64,000 nucleotides of DNA from assembly GCA_002381645.1 (NCBI GenBank), contig DFXE01000002.1, positions 180,532 through 244,531 of the forward strand. The letters are read 5' to 3'. This document shows, one piece after another, positions 54,797 to 62,597 of this stretch. The translations under genes and the position numbers were made by a program. The notes beneath the pieces were generated by a model. The model saw nothing but the letters and a program-made list of their open reading frames with translations. It did no database searches and was not told the origin of the DNA. Positions within the stretch are counted from its first letter, which is position 1. Each line of letters begins with the position of its first letter. This DNA is from Bacteroidales bacterium UBA4116 (GTDB lineage Bacteria; Bacteroidota; Bacteroidia; Bacteroidales; Tannerellaceae).

Positions 54797-54821
54797 ACTT
54801 TTACTATTTAAAGTTTATTAT

Positions 54822-55610
54822 TCAACTATAAACATGTACGCTGGCGCCTTGTGCGGAAGGCAGGTAATTCACCCCGAACCAGCATATCTGCAGTAATACA
54901 AAAGAAAAAACAAGTATCCCTAAAGCTATAGCATAACACGTTTGCTTATGTAAACGGAAGTGTATATAAATTAAATAACCGAACCAGGTTGCCGTAGCCC
55001 AAGTCTCTTTCGGATCCCAAGCCCAGTAATGCCCCCACGCTTCTTTTGCCCACAGGGCCCCGAAAAGCATGCCGATAGTCAGGAAAGCAGTTCCCACATA
55101 TACCAGGTTATCACACAAAGACATGACCGGTTTGTCTATCGTCATTTTATTCCGGCGGATAAGCAGGTATACGGCAATAATAGCTGCTGCTCCGAGCATA
55201 GCGTACGCAAACATGTAAACGATAACATGCGGCGCAAACCAGGGACTTTGTAAAGCAGGCATTAATGTCTTATTATGTATTTCGGGCTTAAACAGGTTCA
55301 CACAGATAAATACAAACGAAAGTAACGTACTGAATGAAAGTATCCACTTATATTGCCAGCGTACATAGGTGATCAGCCCGGCTAAGGGCAGAAAGAACGA
55401 ATACCATAAACGGGTTTCGCCCATCGTACGCATAGGAGGCCTTTCCAACGAAATCCACATACCGGTTATATAGATAAAAAACACCGTTAACCCCAGTATG
55501 GTAAAGAGAAGTGTTTTCCGGTAACTGTTCGGCTTATAAGCAAACCAGGCCCCCGCCCCCCAACATAAGACGGCAGGTATAGCAAAATATAGAAAATGAT
55601 CCCAATTCAT
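54822..55610 (-). CDS. ccsA: Cytochrome c biogenesis protein CcsA/ResC-type haem lyase subunit
   Basis: I start at the ATG at 55610, 1 bp after the ResB stop (262 aa, MNWDHFLYFAIPAVLCWGAG); the frame extends ten codons upstream into resB. It is a membrane protein of about eight helices with the tryptophan-rich haem-handling motif WGHYWAWDPKETWA (about residues 192-205) and periplasmic histidines. With ResB it delivers and attaches haem to apocytochromes c in the periplasm (system II). In this operon its clients are NrfH and NrfA. Confidence 0.93.
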   Translation of the reverse strand: MNWDHFLYFAIPAVLCWGAGAWFAYKPNSYRKTLLFTILGLTVFFIYITGMWISLERPPMRTMGETRLWYSFFLPLAGLITYVRWQYKWILSFSTLLSFVFICVNLFKPEIHNKTLMPALQSPWFAPHVIVYMFAYAMLGAAAIIAVYLLIRRNKMTIDKPVMSLCDNLVYVGTAFLTIGMLFGALWAKEAWGHYWAWDPKETWATATWFGYLIYIHFRLHKQTCYAIALGILVFSFVLLQICWFGVNYLPSAQGASVHVYS

Positions 55611-55611
55611 G

Positions 55612-56853
55612 TTATTCGCTTTTTTTAGGTGCGGATACAAATAAATAAACTGCTCCGGCCAACATCATAAAAATCCCCGTATATACAACCGGAAGCCAGG
55701 GGTCTTTTACCAGTTCGAAGACACTTATACGGCTCCATTTACCCATTACCTCGTCATAACTCAACTGGTATATCTTCCATCCGGCAACAGACAGGGGTTT
55801 GTTTACTTCAATGGTATAATCTTTGGTTTCACCTTCCTGTGTAAATACGGAAACCTCGGAAGCAAAACGTTTGGGTTCGCGCTCAGGCATGATGAGGCTA
55901 ACGTTTTGATTCAGCCGCAATGCCTGGTAGGGAAACATATAGTTACCACAACTCACCCACCCTTCACGCTGCGTACCGTCGTGCACATTACTGGCTTTTA
56001 CATATACGGCGGAAGTGGCTCCTTCCGACATATAAGGACTGAATAATACCGTATCTTTAGTTGTCATCGACGCAGCGGAAGAAAGATAATCCGTAACTTC
56101 AATCTCCCAGTCTAACAGTTTACCCGTCATAGGATATTCTTCCACCAGCAAAGTAGAAGGCCGGTCTTCCGGCAACGCTTTTCCTGTGGCATTATCCAAA
56201 AGAAGCAGTTTAGGAGGATATTCACCAATGGTAAACGATTTTAATTCGATAGCTAAAGGGAGTTCCACCATTTCCCCTTTTTCGTCCGTAGCCCTCCATT
56301 CCGGAGTATCCAACGGAACGGTCATCCGCAACCGATGCAGATCGCCGCTACCTAAAACAGCTGAAAAGAGTGCGATAAATAATCCTGCATGGTTCAGTAT
56401 AAAACCGGTATCCCGTTTCCACTTAAAGCGGCTGATCCGTTTCAAAACGACCAGGCCGAGAATCCCCAGGAAATAAAGGAAAAGCAGGATAAATGGCCAG
56501 GAAACTGTCATTTGTGTAAAACCCAACCGTACAAAGCCCTCTTCTGCAGACAAATCTGCAGAAGGGGAACTTTGACGGGTAAGGCCCATAACAATAATCA
56601 AAAATAACAGGGAAGCAAGCGAAGTAATGCTTGCTTCCGGACCGGAAAACCATCGCAATAGGGCAGTTTTCCGTTTGTATATATGCAAAACCAGTAGAAG
56701 CAATATAAACAGGATTCCCGAGATCAGGTTAGCGGGATAATGAAATACGTCAACCTCAACAACTCCTGTGGTAATTTGCAGAATAAGTCCTGTTATAAAC
56801 AAACCGATACAAATTGTCCATCCCTCAGCATATCCCCATGGTTGTTTCCACAT
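55612..56853 (-). CDS. resB: Cytochrome c biogenesis protein ResB (CcsB-type)
   Basis: The ATG at 56853 (413 aa, MWKQPWGYAEGWTICIGLFI) has AGGAG 9 nt upstream and lies 4 bp after the restored nrfA stop; the TTG at 56871 is less likely. There are four membrane helices, with a large periplasmic domain between about residues 170 and 375 containing VAGWKIYQLSYDEVMGKWS, a typical ResB segment. It works with CcsA to ligate haem to CxxCH motifs. Location directly after nrfA fits a dedicated maturation system. Confidence 0.92.
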   Translation of the reverse strand: MWKQPWGYAEGWTICIGLFITGLILQITTGVVEVDVFHYPANLISGILFILLLLVLHIYKRKTALLRWFSGPEASITSLASLLFLIIVMGLTRQSSPSADLSAEEGFVRLGFTQMTVSWPFILLFLYFLGILGLVVLKRISRFKWKRDTGFILNHAGLFIALFSAVLGSGDLHRLRMTVPLDTPEWRATDEKGEMVELPLAIELKSFTIGEYPPKLLLLDNATGKALPEDRPSTLLVEEYPMTGKLLDWEIEVTDYLSSAASMTTKDTVLFSPYMSEGATSAVYVKASNVHDGTQREGWVSCGNYMFPYQALRLNQNVSLIMPEREPKRFASEVSVFTQEGETKDYTIEVNKPLSVAGWKIYQLSYDEVMGKWSRISVFELVKDPWLPVVYTGIFMMLAGAVYLFVSAPKKSE

Positions 56854-56857
56854 ATTT

Positions 56858-58341
56858 TCAACTCCTGTCAACCAGACGGTTATTTGCCTTGGCTTCTTTC
56901 AGCCATTCGGGTACGATGGTATTTAAGAATTTCTCTTTAGCCGCTTTTTCAGCAGGTATATCCAGACCGATATATTTCTGCGCCTTTTCTTTTGTTGAAA
57001 TATCCGGCATTGGTACATCGTCTGTATATCCTAAGTTTGCCAATACTTTAGCTGTTGCCAGGCGAGCCTGTAACGCCTTGTCAGCCCATTACCCAGGATA
57101 CGCTGTATTTCCTGAGGAGCATGGAACGATCCCCCGTGGGAAGCTACACCAAAGTCCCAGCGCCATTGTGCCTGGCGAAGCAGTTTCAACACATCTTTCA
57201 TTTGAGCGTCGTTCGCACCTTTTTCCCATGCGAAAGCTGCTTCGATGTGCGCCCTGGCCAATTCGTCTTCCAGACGGTTACGTACTTCATTCGCTTTTAT
57301 CTGACGTTCGTAAACGTTATTACGTAACGTTTCCTCGCTCTCACGATGGCATACCTGGCATGTACGGTCGATCATATTGAGCGGACTCTGGATATGGTGG
57401 TCGCTGTACTTGATCCCGCCTTCACTTTTATATGGCATATGGCAATCCGCACAGGATACGCCACGCTGGCCGTGGATTCCCATTTGCGAAATTTCCCAGT
57501 CGGGGTGTTGCGCTTTGATAATCGGGGCCTTGCTTAACTTATGAGTATAATCGGCAAATTCAATATTATCATAATATTCTTCCATATTTTCCACCGTCAG
57601 ACCACCGTCCCATGGGAAGGTAACATATTTGCTGTCTCCTTTAAAGAAATACTCAACGTGGCATTGCGCACAAACCAGTGAGCGCATCTCCTGCTGGCTG
57701 GCATTTTTTATATCTTTTCCCTGACGCTCGAAAGCCTCAATCAATGCCGGACGGCTGATTTGCAGGTTCATATTCTCAGGTTCATGGCAATCGGCACATC
57801 CGATAGGATTTACAATTTCCCTTCCCATAGAAGCCCAGGTAGATTTATAGAAATTTTCCACACCAACACTTTGCATCATACGCGGAACATCCGGACTTTT
57901 ACAAGTCCAGCAGCTCGACGATTGCGGTCCTTCCGCATCCGTCATGGGAGCGCCGGTACGCAGGGTTTTCCATATATCTTCCACGGCATGCATATGTCCA
58001 CGCGGTGTTTCATAATCTTTGGCAAAAGCATATCCGGCCCATAATATAACCATGTTCGGACGGGCTTCGAGTACGTCTACAGCTATACTGCCGTTAAAAA
58101 GGGTTTGTGTGTCCGATTGCTCAGTTTCTTTCCAGGTTTCATATTCACGCGGATAATTATCGGCGAAGATTTCATTTCTCGGCTCAATTCCTTTAATATC
58201 CACCTTTTTGTTATTGTATACGCTGGCTATTTCCGCCCTTCTTTCCGTAATCGAGGCGGCCAGCATGCCTAATACAAAAACAACGACCATTGTTCCCAGA
58301 AACAATAGCCAACCTTGCCATTTCTTCAACTTCTTTTCCAT
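56858..58341 (-). CDS. nrfA: Cytochrome c nitrite reductase NrfA, with an apparent frameshift near 57086
   Basis: The enzyme reduces nitrite to ammonium with six electrons in the periplasm. The first frame (58341 to 57031) carries an N-terminal anchor (residues 10-30) and all five haem sites: the catalytic CWTCK (144-148), then CADCH (182), CAQCH (224), CADCH (297) and CQVCH (328). After ILGNG the frame turns into RRYRLAWQQLKYWQT and stops. Adding one base at the CCC of 57085-57087 (plus strand) joins it to ADKALQARLATAKVLANLGY and the normal C-terminus ending NNRLVDRS at 56858, for a total of 494 aa, the usual NrfA length. The lost part holds C-terminal helices of the dimer interface. It may be a sequencing error or a recent mutation. 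Confidence 0.93.
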
Positions 58342-58364
58342 ATTACAGTATTATTTATTATTGT

Positions 58365-58955
58365 TCATTTGTTATGTAAGTTTTTTAACCAATCCGGAAC
58401 ATTGCTCTTGGGGTAAGGGATTATAGCCGAAGGGGTAGATGATAAACCATTGGTACCTCCGTGCGGTACATCACGGTGGCAATCCCAACAGGCTTTTCCT
58501 TCACCTTCTTTTACCATAGGGTAGTTTACCTGCCCTGTCTTGACAAACTCGGTATTCAACTGCGTATGGCAGCGGATGCAATTGTCCATAATGACAGCGG
58601 CACTTTCGTCGATAGCCTGGATAACCTGCGGTTCGCCACGCATAGTGAACACTGCTGCATGACGCATTCCGTCCATCCCTTTAAAAAACCATTTACGCGC
58701 CACATTATCCTGCGGCACATGGCAATCGTTACAGGTTGCATCACGGGCATGCGAACTATGACTCCACGTAGCGTAATAGGGCGCCATAATGTGACAGTTT
58801 ACGCAGGTCGACGGTTCGTCAGACAAATAACTCCATGCCCTGGAAGCATAGACCGTATAAGCCCCCAAGCCAACAAGAATTCCTCCGGCGATAATGGCGA
58901 ACATTTTCCATCGCCCGGAAGGAAGGATTAAGTCTATGATTTCTTTAATTTTCAT
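58365..58955 (-). CDS. nrfH: Cytochrome c nitrite reductase small subunit NrfH
   Basis: The 196-aa protein has an N-terminal membrane anchor (about residues 17-38) and four CxxCH haem sites: CVNCH (51-55), CNDCH (75-79), CIRCH (126-130) and CWDCH (156-160). This is the NapC/NrfH family, which takes electrons from menaquinol and passes them to NrfA. It is the first gene of the operon, 23 bp before nrfA, with a promoter and dyad upstream. Length is normal. Confidence 0.96.
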   Translation of the reverse strand: MKIKEIIDLILPSGRWKMFAIIAGGILVGLGAYTVYASRAWSYLSDEPSTCVNCHIMAPYYATWSHSSHARDATCNDCHVPQDNVARKWFFKGMDGMRHAAVFTMRGEPQVIQAIDESAAVIMDNCIRCHTQLNTEFVKTGQVNYPMVKEGEGKACWDCHRDVPHGGTNGLSSTPSAIIPYPKSNVPDWLKNLHNK

Positions 58956-58986
58956 ATAAGATGATGTAGTTTGGGTTTTTCATATG

Positions 58987-58994
58987 CAAATGTC
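58987..58994 (-). promoter_or_regulatory. Candidate -7 element (GACATTTG) of the nrf operon
   Basis: CAAATGTC on the plus strand reads GACATTTG on the minus strand, one mismatch from TAnnTTTG, and lies 31 bp before the nrfH ATG. There is no good -33 TTG, which is what an activator-dependent promoter often shows. Confidence 0.4.
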
Positions 58995-59015
58995 ATAATT
59001 TAAGAAAACATAAAT

Positions 59016-59031
59016 TGTAATAAATATTACA
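59016..59031. promoter_or_regulatory. Candidate Crp/Fnr-type operator TGTAAT-N4-ATTACA upstream of nrfH
   Basis: TGTAATAAATATTACA has two perfect 6 bp half-sites separated by 4 bp, the spacing of many Crp/Fnr-family sites. Its centre (59023.5) is about 40 bp upstream of the transcription start expected from the -7 element at 58987, the usual place for a class II activator. The Crp/Fnr protein at 52778 is the obvious candidate to bind. Confidence 0.5.
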
Positions 59032-59149
59032 TCCTTATCTTTTTAATACGATGTTTATATATAACTTTCATCATTAATCGATAAAGTTCACGTGTCTATT
59101 TTATATTTGTTTTTACATATGGGGATAAAGAGGGTTTTAATAAAAAGAT

Positions 59150-59157
59150 TATTTTTG
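59150..59157 (+). promoter_or_regulatory. Candidate -7 element TATTTTTG for the lipoprotein gene
   Basis: TATTTTTG fits TAnnTTTG and lies 45 bp before the ATG at 59203. The -33 element is unclear. Confidence 0.4.
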
Positions 59158-59202
59158 CCTCATCAATCACATAGTTGTTAATTATTAAAAAGTAAAAACT
59201 AT

Positions 59203-59832
59203 ATGAAATCACTATTATTTATCAACTCTTATATTATATCACTATTAATATTCGCGATATCGGTTACATCGTGTTCAACAAATAAAATATTTGAACACGC
59301 CTCAAACGTTGGTAATCCTAAACTCAAAGGAGAAATGAATTATAATAAAGCCGATGGGATATATACGCTTACCGGTGCCGGAACAAATATGTGGGGTAAT
59401 TCGGATGAATTTTTTATGGTATGGGAAAAGGTGACAGGCGACTTTACACTGTCAGCTCAAATTGATTTCGAAGGTGCAGGCGTTGATCCGCACCGGAAAA
59501 TGGGACTAATTATACGTGAATCTTTAGAAGGTGATGCTGTGTATGCCGATGTTGCCGTACATGGTGATGGCTTAACTTCTTTACAATACCGGGATAGCAA
59601 AGGTGATGAAACCAAAGAAGTGGTATCAACACGAAAAGCCCCGGATTATTTGGTCTTGAACCGGCAGGGTAATCAGATCACTATTGGGACAGACAACGGC
59701 AAATATCCGACCTGTACGGATGCGGCTATCACCATTAACCTGCCTCCCACATGTTATGTAGGTCTATTTATCTGTTCGCATAACCCCGATGTGTTGGAAA
59801 CGGGGTATTTTTCATCTGTAAAATTGAAATAA
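59203..59832 (+). CDS. Lipoprotein with concanavalin-like jelly-roll domain (DUF1349-like)
   Basis: The 209-aa protein has a lipoprotein signal (MKSLLFINSYIISLLIFAIS, lipobox VTSC) and one beta-rich domain. The features NMWGNSDEFFMVWEKVTGDF, LSAQIDFEGAGVDPHRKMGL and VHGDGLTSLQYRDSKG resemble the C-terminal domain found after TolB-like propellers in some Bacteroidota proteins, and DUF1349-type concanavalin-like folds. Here it stands alone without the propeller. It may bind a glycan or protein at the cell surface. No enzyme motif is visible, and function is unknown. Confidence 0.75.
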   Translation: MKSLLFINSYIISLLIFAISVTSCSTNKIFEHASNVGNPKLKGEMNYNKADGIYTLTGAGTNMWGNSDEFFMVWEKVTGDFTLSAQIDFEGAGVDPHRKMGLIIRESLEGDAVYADVAVHGDGLTSLQYRDSKGDETKEVVSTRKAPDYLVLNRQGNQITIGTDNGKYPTCTDAAITINLPPTCYVGLFICSHNPDVLETGYFSSVKLK

Positions 59833-59867
59833 AATCATCCCCATAGCATAAAACAAAGATAAATCAT

Positions 59868-59875
59868 TATTTTTG
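59868..59875 (+). promoter_or_regulatory. Candidate -7 element TATTTTTG for the partner-switch operon
   Basis: TATTTTTG matches TAnnTTTG and ends 30 bp before the STAS gene ATG at 59906, in a 73 bp gap after the lipoprotein. This suggests that the signalling operon has its own promoter. Confidence 0.45.
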
Positions 59876-59905
59876 TTAGATGATGAATTATAAAAACAGT
59901 ACGGC

Positions 59906-60205
59906 ATGAAAATTAAAGTTGAAAAAGGAAAAGAAACAATCATATCATTAGCAGGGCAGTTAGATACGCTTACATCAGTAGATTTCGAAAAAGAGATACA
60001 GAAAATACTGCAGGACGATTCAATGGATGTCATCCTGAATGGTGAAGAGTTAACTTATGTAAGTAGTGCCGGCCTAAGGTTATTACTGACCTTGCAAAAG
60101 GGAATGAAAGCAAAAGGGGGCAAGCTGCGTCTTAGAAACATCCGTAAGGAAATTATGGATATCTTTAATATTACGGGCTTTTCTTCTATACTCACAATCG
60201 AATAA
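59906..60205 (+). CDS. STAS-domain anti-sigma factor antagonist (SpoIIAA/RsbV-like)
   Basis: The 99-aa protein is a lone STAS domain: an N-terminal strand (ETIISLAGQLDTLTSVDFEK) and the phospho-acceptor loop LTYVSSAGLRLLLTLQKG, where Ser53 or Ser54 is the expected phosphorylation site. In partner switches the unphosphorylated form binds and neutralises the anti-sigma kinase. It starts the operon, 23 bp before the RsbW-like kinase, its likely partner. Confidence 0.92.
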   Translation: MKIKVEKGKETIISLAGQLDTLTSVDFEKEIQKILQDDSMDVILNGEELTYVSSAGLRLLLTLQKGMKAKGGKLRLRNIRKEIMDIFNITGFSSILTIE

Positions 60206-60228
60206 ACGACGTATCAACCCCGGAGCCA

Positions 60229-60636
60229 ATGACAAAATCTATAGATATTAGAAACGAAATCAATGAACTGAATCGTCTTAACGACTTTCTCGAACAATCA
60301 ATGAGTGGCTTAGGATTAAATGAAATGTTGTTCATGAATTTAAAATTGGCAATAGAAGAAGTGGTTGTTAATACCATTACCTATGGTTATCCGGAAAAAA
60401 AGAAAGATTTTATAAATATTCGGTTGGAATACGACGTTAATCGGCTGAAGGTTGTTATAACCGATTCCGGTATTGCTTTCGACCTGACAAGTAAAAAAGA
60501 GCCCGATGTCTCCCTTCCGCTTGAAGAACGCCCTATCGGCGGGTTAGGCACATATTTGGTGAAACAGCTTATGACAGAAGTGTCTTATAAACGTGACGGT
60601 AACAGAAACATACTTACAATGATAAAAGATATTTAA
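60229..60636 (+). CDS. Anti-sigma regulatory factor, serine/threonine kinase (RsbW/SpoIIAB-like)
   Basis: The 135-aa protein is a GHKL ATPase of the HATPase_c_2 type: N-box LKLAIEEVVVNTITYGYP (Glu and Asn for Mg-ATP), VVITDSGIAFD, and RPIGGLGTYLVKQLM for the ATP lid and G2 region. It should phosphorylate the STAS protein at 59906 and, when free, sequester a sigma factor or another target. No sigma gene lies within the visible neighbourhood. It ends 5 bp before the next gene. Confidence 0.92.
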   Translation: MTKSIDIRNEINELNRLNDFLEQSMSGLGLNEMLFMNLKLAIEEVVVNTITYGYPEKKKDFINIRLEYDVNRLKVVITDSGIAFDLTSKKEPDVSLPLEERPIGGLGTYLVKQLMTEVSYKRDGNRNILTMIKDI

Positions 60637-60641
60637 CGGAT

Positions 60642-61778
60642 ATGCCGGACTTTAACATTAAAGATATTGAAAAGTTAAAACTTAAAATCCAAATAGTTGA
60701 AAAGTTTTTCATCGCTGGCGTTATTTTAATTGTTTTAGCTTTTTATTACGACTGGAACTGGGTAGCAGGAAACGCTATATGGATTATTATTGTCCTGCAA
60801 ATCATAAAATGGAGACTGAATAAAAAGCTCAAGCAAAAAGAGTATTTAGCCAAAATAGTAGAAGAACGAACCATTGAACTGAGGGTTCAGCGGGACCAGG
60901 TAATGCAGGAGTCAGAAAAACTATCGAATGCCCTTGAAGCTTTAGCTGAGGCGCAGGATGAGTTGGTACGTAATGAAAGACTTGCCACAGTCGGACAATT
61001 AACCAAAGGATTGGTCGATCGTATACTGAATCCTCTTAACTACATTAATAATTTTGCTACTCTATCAGTAGGGTTAATAAAAGACCTTGAAAAAAATCTA
61101 CGCAATGAAGAAGCTGTTATTTCCAAAGAGGTGTACGCTGATACCGTTGAAATATTGGATATGATAAGCAGTAACCTGAATAAAATAACCGACCACGGGG
61201 CGAATACGGTACGTATTGTTAAAGCTATGGAAGAGTTACTCAAAGACCATAAAGGGAAAATGGCATCGGCCGATATTAATAATTTATGCAAGGTTAATAT
61301 AGATGTTATCCAAAAATTATTTGCCAGGGAAATTCAAGAGAAAGGTATAATTATATCTTTTGAGGGGCTTACGTTATCTTTAATGATCGATATGAATATC
61401 GAACAAATGAGTAAGATGCTCCTCCACCTTTTCCAAAACAGTATGTATGCCCTGTTAAGAAAAGCAGAAAAGCAAACATTTACGCCCCAGCTTATCGTTA
61501 CATTAGAAAAAGACGGCAGTGATATAATTATCAGCATAAAAGATAACGGGATAGGTATAGAAGACAGTATAAAAGAAAAAATATTTGAACCTTTCTTTAC
61601 CACTAAACCCACGGCGGAAGCATCCGGTATAGGTTTATACATCAGTCGTGAAGTTATACTCAATCACCGAGGCAGCATATCTGTGGAAAGCGAAAAGAAT
61701 AACTTTACCAAATTTGTTATAAAAGTACCCATACATCAAAATATTGAGAATAATGGACGACCTGAAGAAGAAGATTGA
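60642..61778 (+). CDS. Membrane histidine-kinase-like protein lacking the phospho-accepting His
   Basis: The 378-aa protein has two membrane helices (about residues 22-37 and 43-57), a coiled coil (about 60-110), a degenerate DHp region and a GHKL ATPase domain with LLHLFQNSMYAL, KDNGIGIED, FFTTKPTAEASGIGLYIS. In the H-box, ERLATVGQLTKGLVDRILNP aligns with ERLASLGMLSAGIAHEIQNP of the neighbour at 61753, so Asp126 stands where His is expected. The ATP-binding residues look intact. It cannot autophosphorylate in the usual way and may act as a membrane sensor that controls its neighbour. It overlaps the next gene by 26 bp, implying coupled translation. Confidence 0.85.
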   Translation: MPDFNIKDIEKLKLKIQIVEKFFIAGVILIVLAFYYDWNWVAGNAIWIIIVLQIIKWRLNKKLKQKEYLAKIVEERTIELRVQRDQVMQESEKLSNALEALAEAQDELVRNERLATVGQLTKGLVDRILNPLNYINNFATLSVGLIKDLEKNLRNEEAVISKEVYADTVEILDMISSNLNKITDHGANTVRIVKAMEELLKDHKGKMASADINNLCKVNIDVIQKLFAREIQEKGIIISFEGLTLSLMIDMNIEQMSKMLLHLFQNSMYALLRKAEKQTFTPQLIVTLEKDGSDIIISIKDNGIGIEDSIKEKIFEPFFTTKPTAEASGIGLYISREVILNHRGSISVESEKNNFTKFVIKVPIHQNIENNGRPEEED

Positions 61779-62586
61779 ATACCTGAAGAAACAAATTAGT
61801 AATCAGGAACGGCTGGCATCCCTGGGAATGCTCAGCGCCGGTATTGCCCATGAAATACAAAACCCTTTAAACTTTGTCATTAATTTCAGTAAATTATCTC
61901 TTAAACTGTTACAGGATATGGAAGATATACTTTCTGAAATAAATGATATAATCCCGCAGGATTCCAAAGATGAAATTGAAGATATTATGAATGACCTGAG
62001 GGGAAATATGGGTAAAATTGAAGAAAACGGCAACCGGGCATCCAGTATTGTCAGGGGTATTCTTCTTCATTCCAGGGGCAAAGATGATGAGTACCTTCCA
62101 ACCGACTTACAGCAGCTTGTACATGAATACATCTGGCTTGCTTATCATGCTGTAAGAGCTAATAATAAAAGTTTCAATGTAAGTATACAGGAACACTATG
62201 CTGAAGATATTCCACAAGTGAATATCATACCGCAGGACATAAGCCGTACCATTATAAACTTGATGAATAATGCGTGTTACGCCGTATTCAGTAAGTCCAA
62301 AGAAGCATCCGATACGCCTTATGATCCCATCATCAGAATTGAATTAAAAAAAGAGGGCGATTGGGTAAAATTAATTATTGAGGATAATGGTACAGGTATA
62401 TCCGAAGAGGTAAAAGAAAAACTTTTTACTCCTTTTTTCACGACCAAACCTGTTGGTGAAGGTACAGGTTTAGGATTATCCATCAGTAAATCCATTATTG
62501 AAGAAAAGCATCACGGAAGGATAGAAATGGAAACCAAAATAAATGAGTTTACCCGCTTTACTATCTCATTTCCCATTCAAAAATAA
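61753..62586 (+). CDS. Soluble sensor histidine kinase
   Basis: I choose the ATG at 61753 (277 aa, MDDLKKKIEYLKKQISNQER) over an in-frame TTG three codons earlier. A short coiled coil leads to an intact H-box GIAHEIQNPLNF (His33), then LMNNACYAV (N-box), IEDNGTGIS, FFTTKPVGEGTGLGLSISKS. It has no membrane segment or sensor domain, so input probably comes from the membrane pseudo-kinase upstream. Its likely phosphate acceptor is the receiver domain of the phosphatase at 62598, 11 bp downstream. Confidence 0.92.
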   Translation: MDDLKKKIEYLKKQISNQERLASLGMLSAGIAHEIQNPLNFVINFSKLSLKLLQDMEDILSEINDIIPQDSKDEIEDIMNDLRGNMGKIEENGNRASSIVRGILLHSRGKDDEYLPTDLQQLVHEYIWLAYHAVRANNKSFNVSIQEHYAEDIPQVNIIPQDISRTIINLMNNACYAVFSKSKEASDTPYDPIIRIELKKEGDWVKLIIEDNGTGISEEVKEKLFTPFFTTKPVGEGTGLGLSISKSIIEEKHHGRIEMETKINEFTRFTISFPIQK

Positions 62587-62597
62587 ATGTAAAAGTT

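Noticed and set aside
56814..57380. 188-codon open frame on the plus strand
   Set aside because: Overlaps the nrfA C-terminus and resB start in antisense; no similarity seen and the opposite strand is clearly coding.
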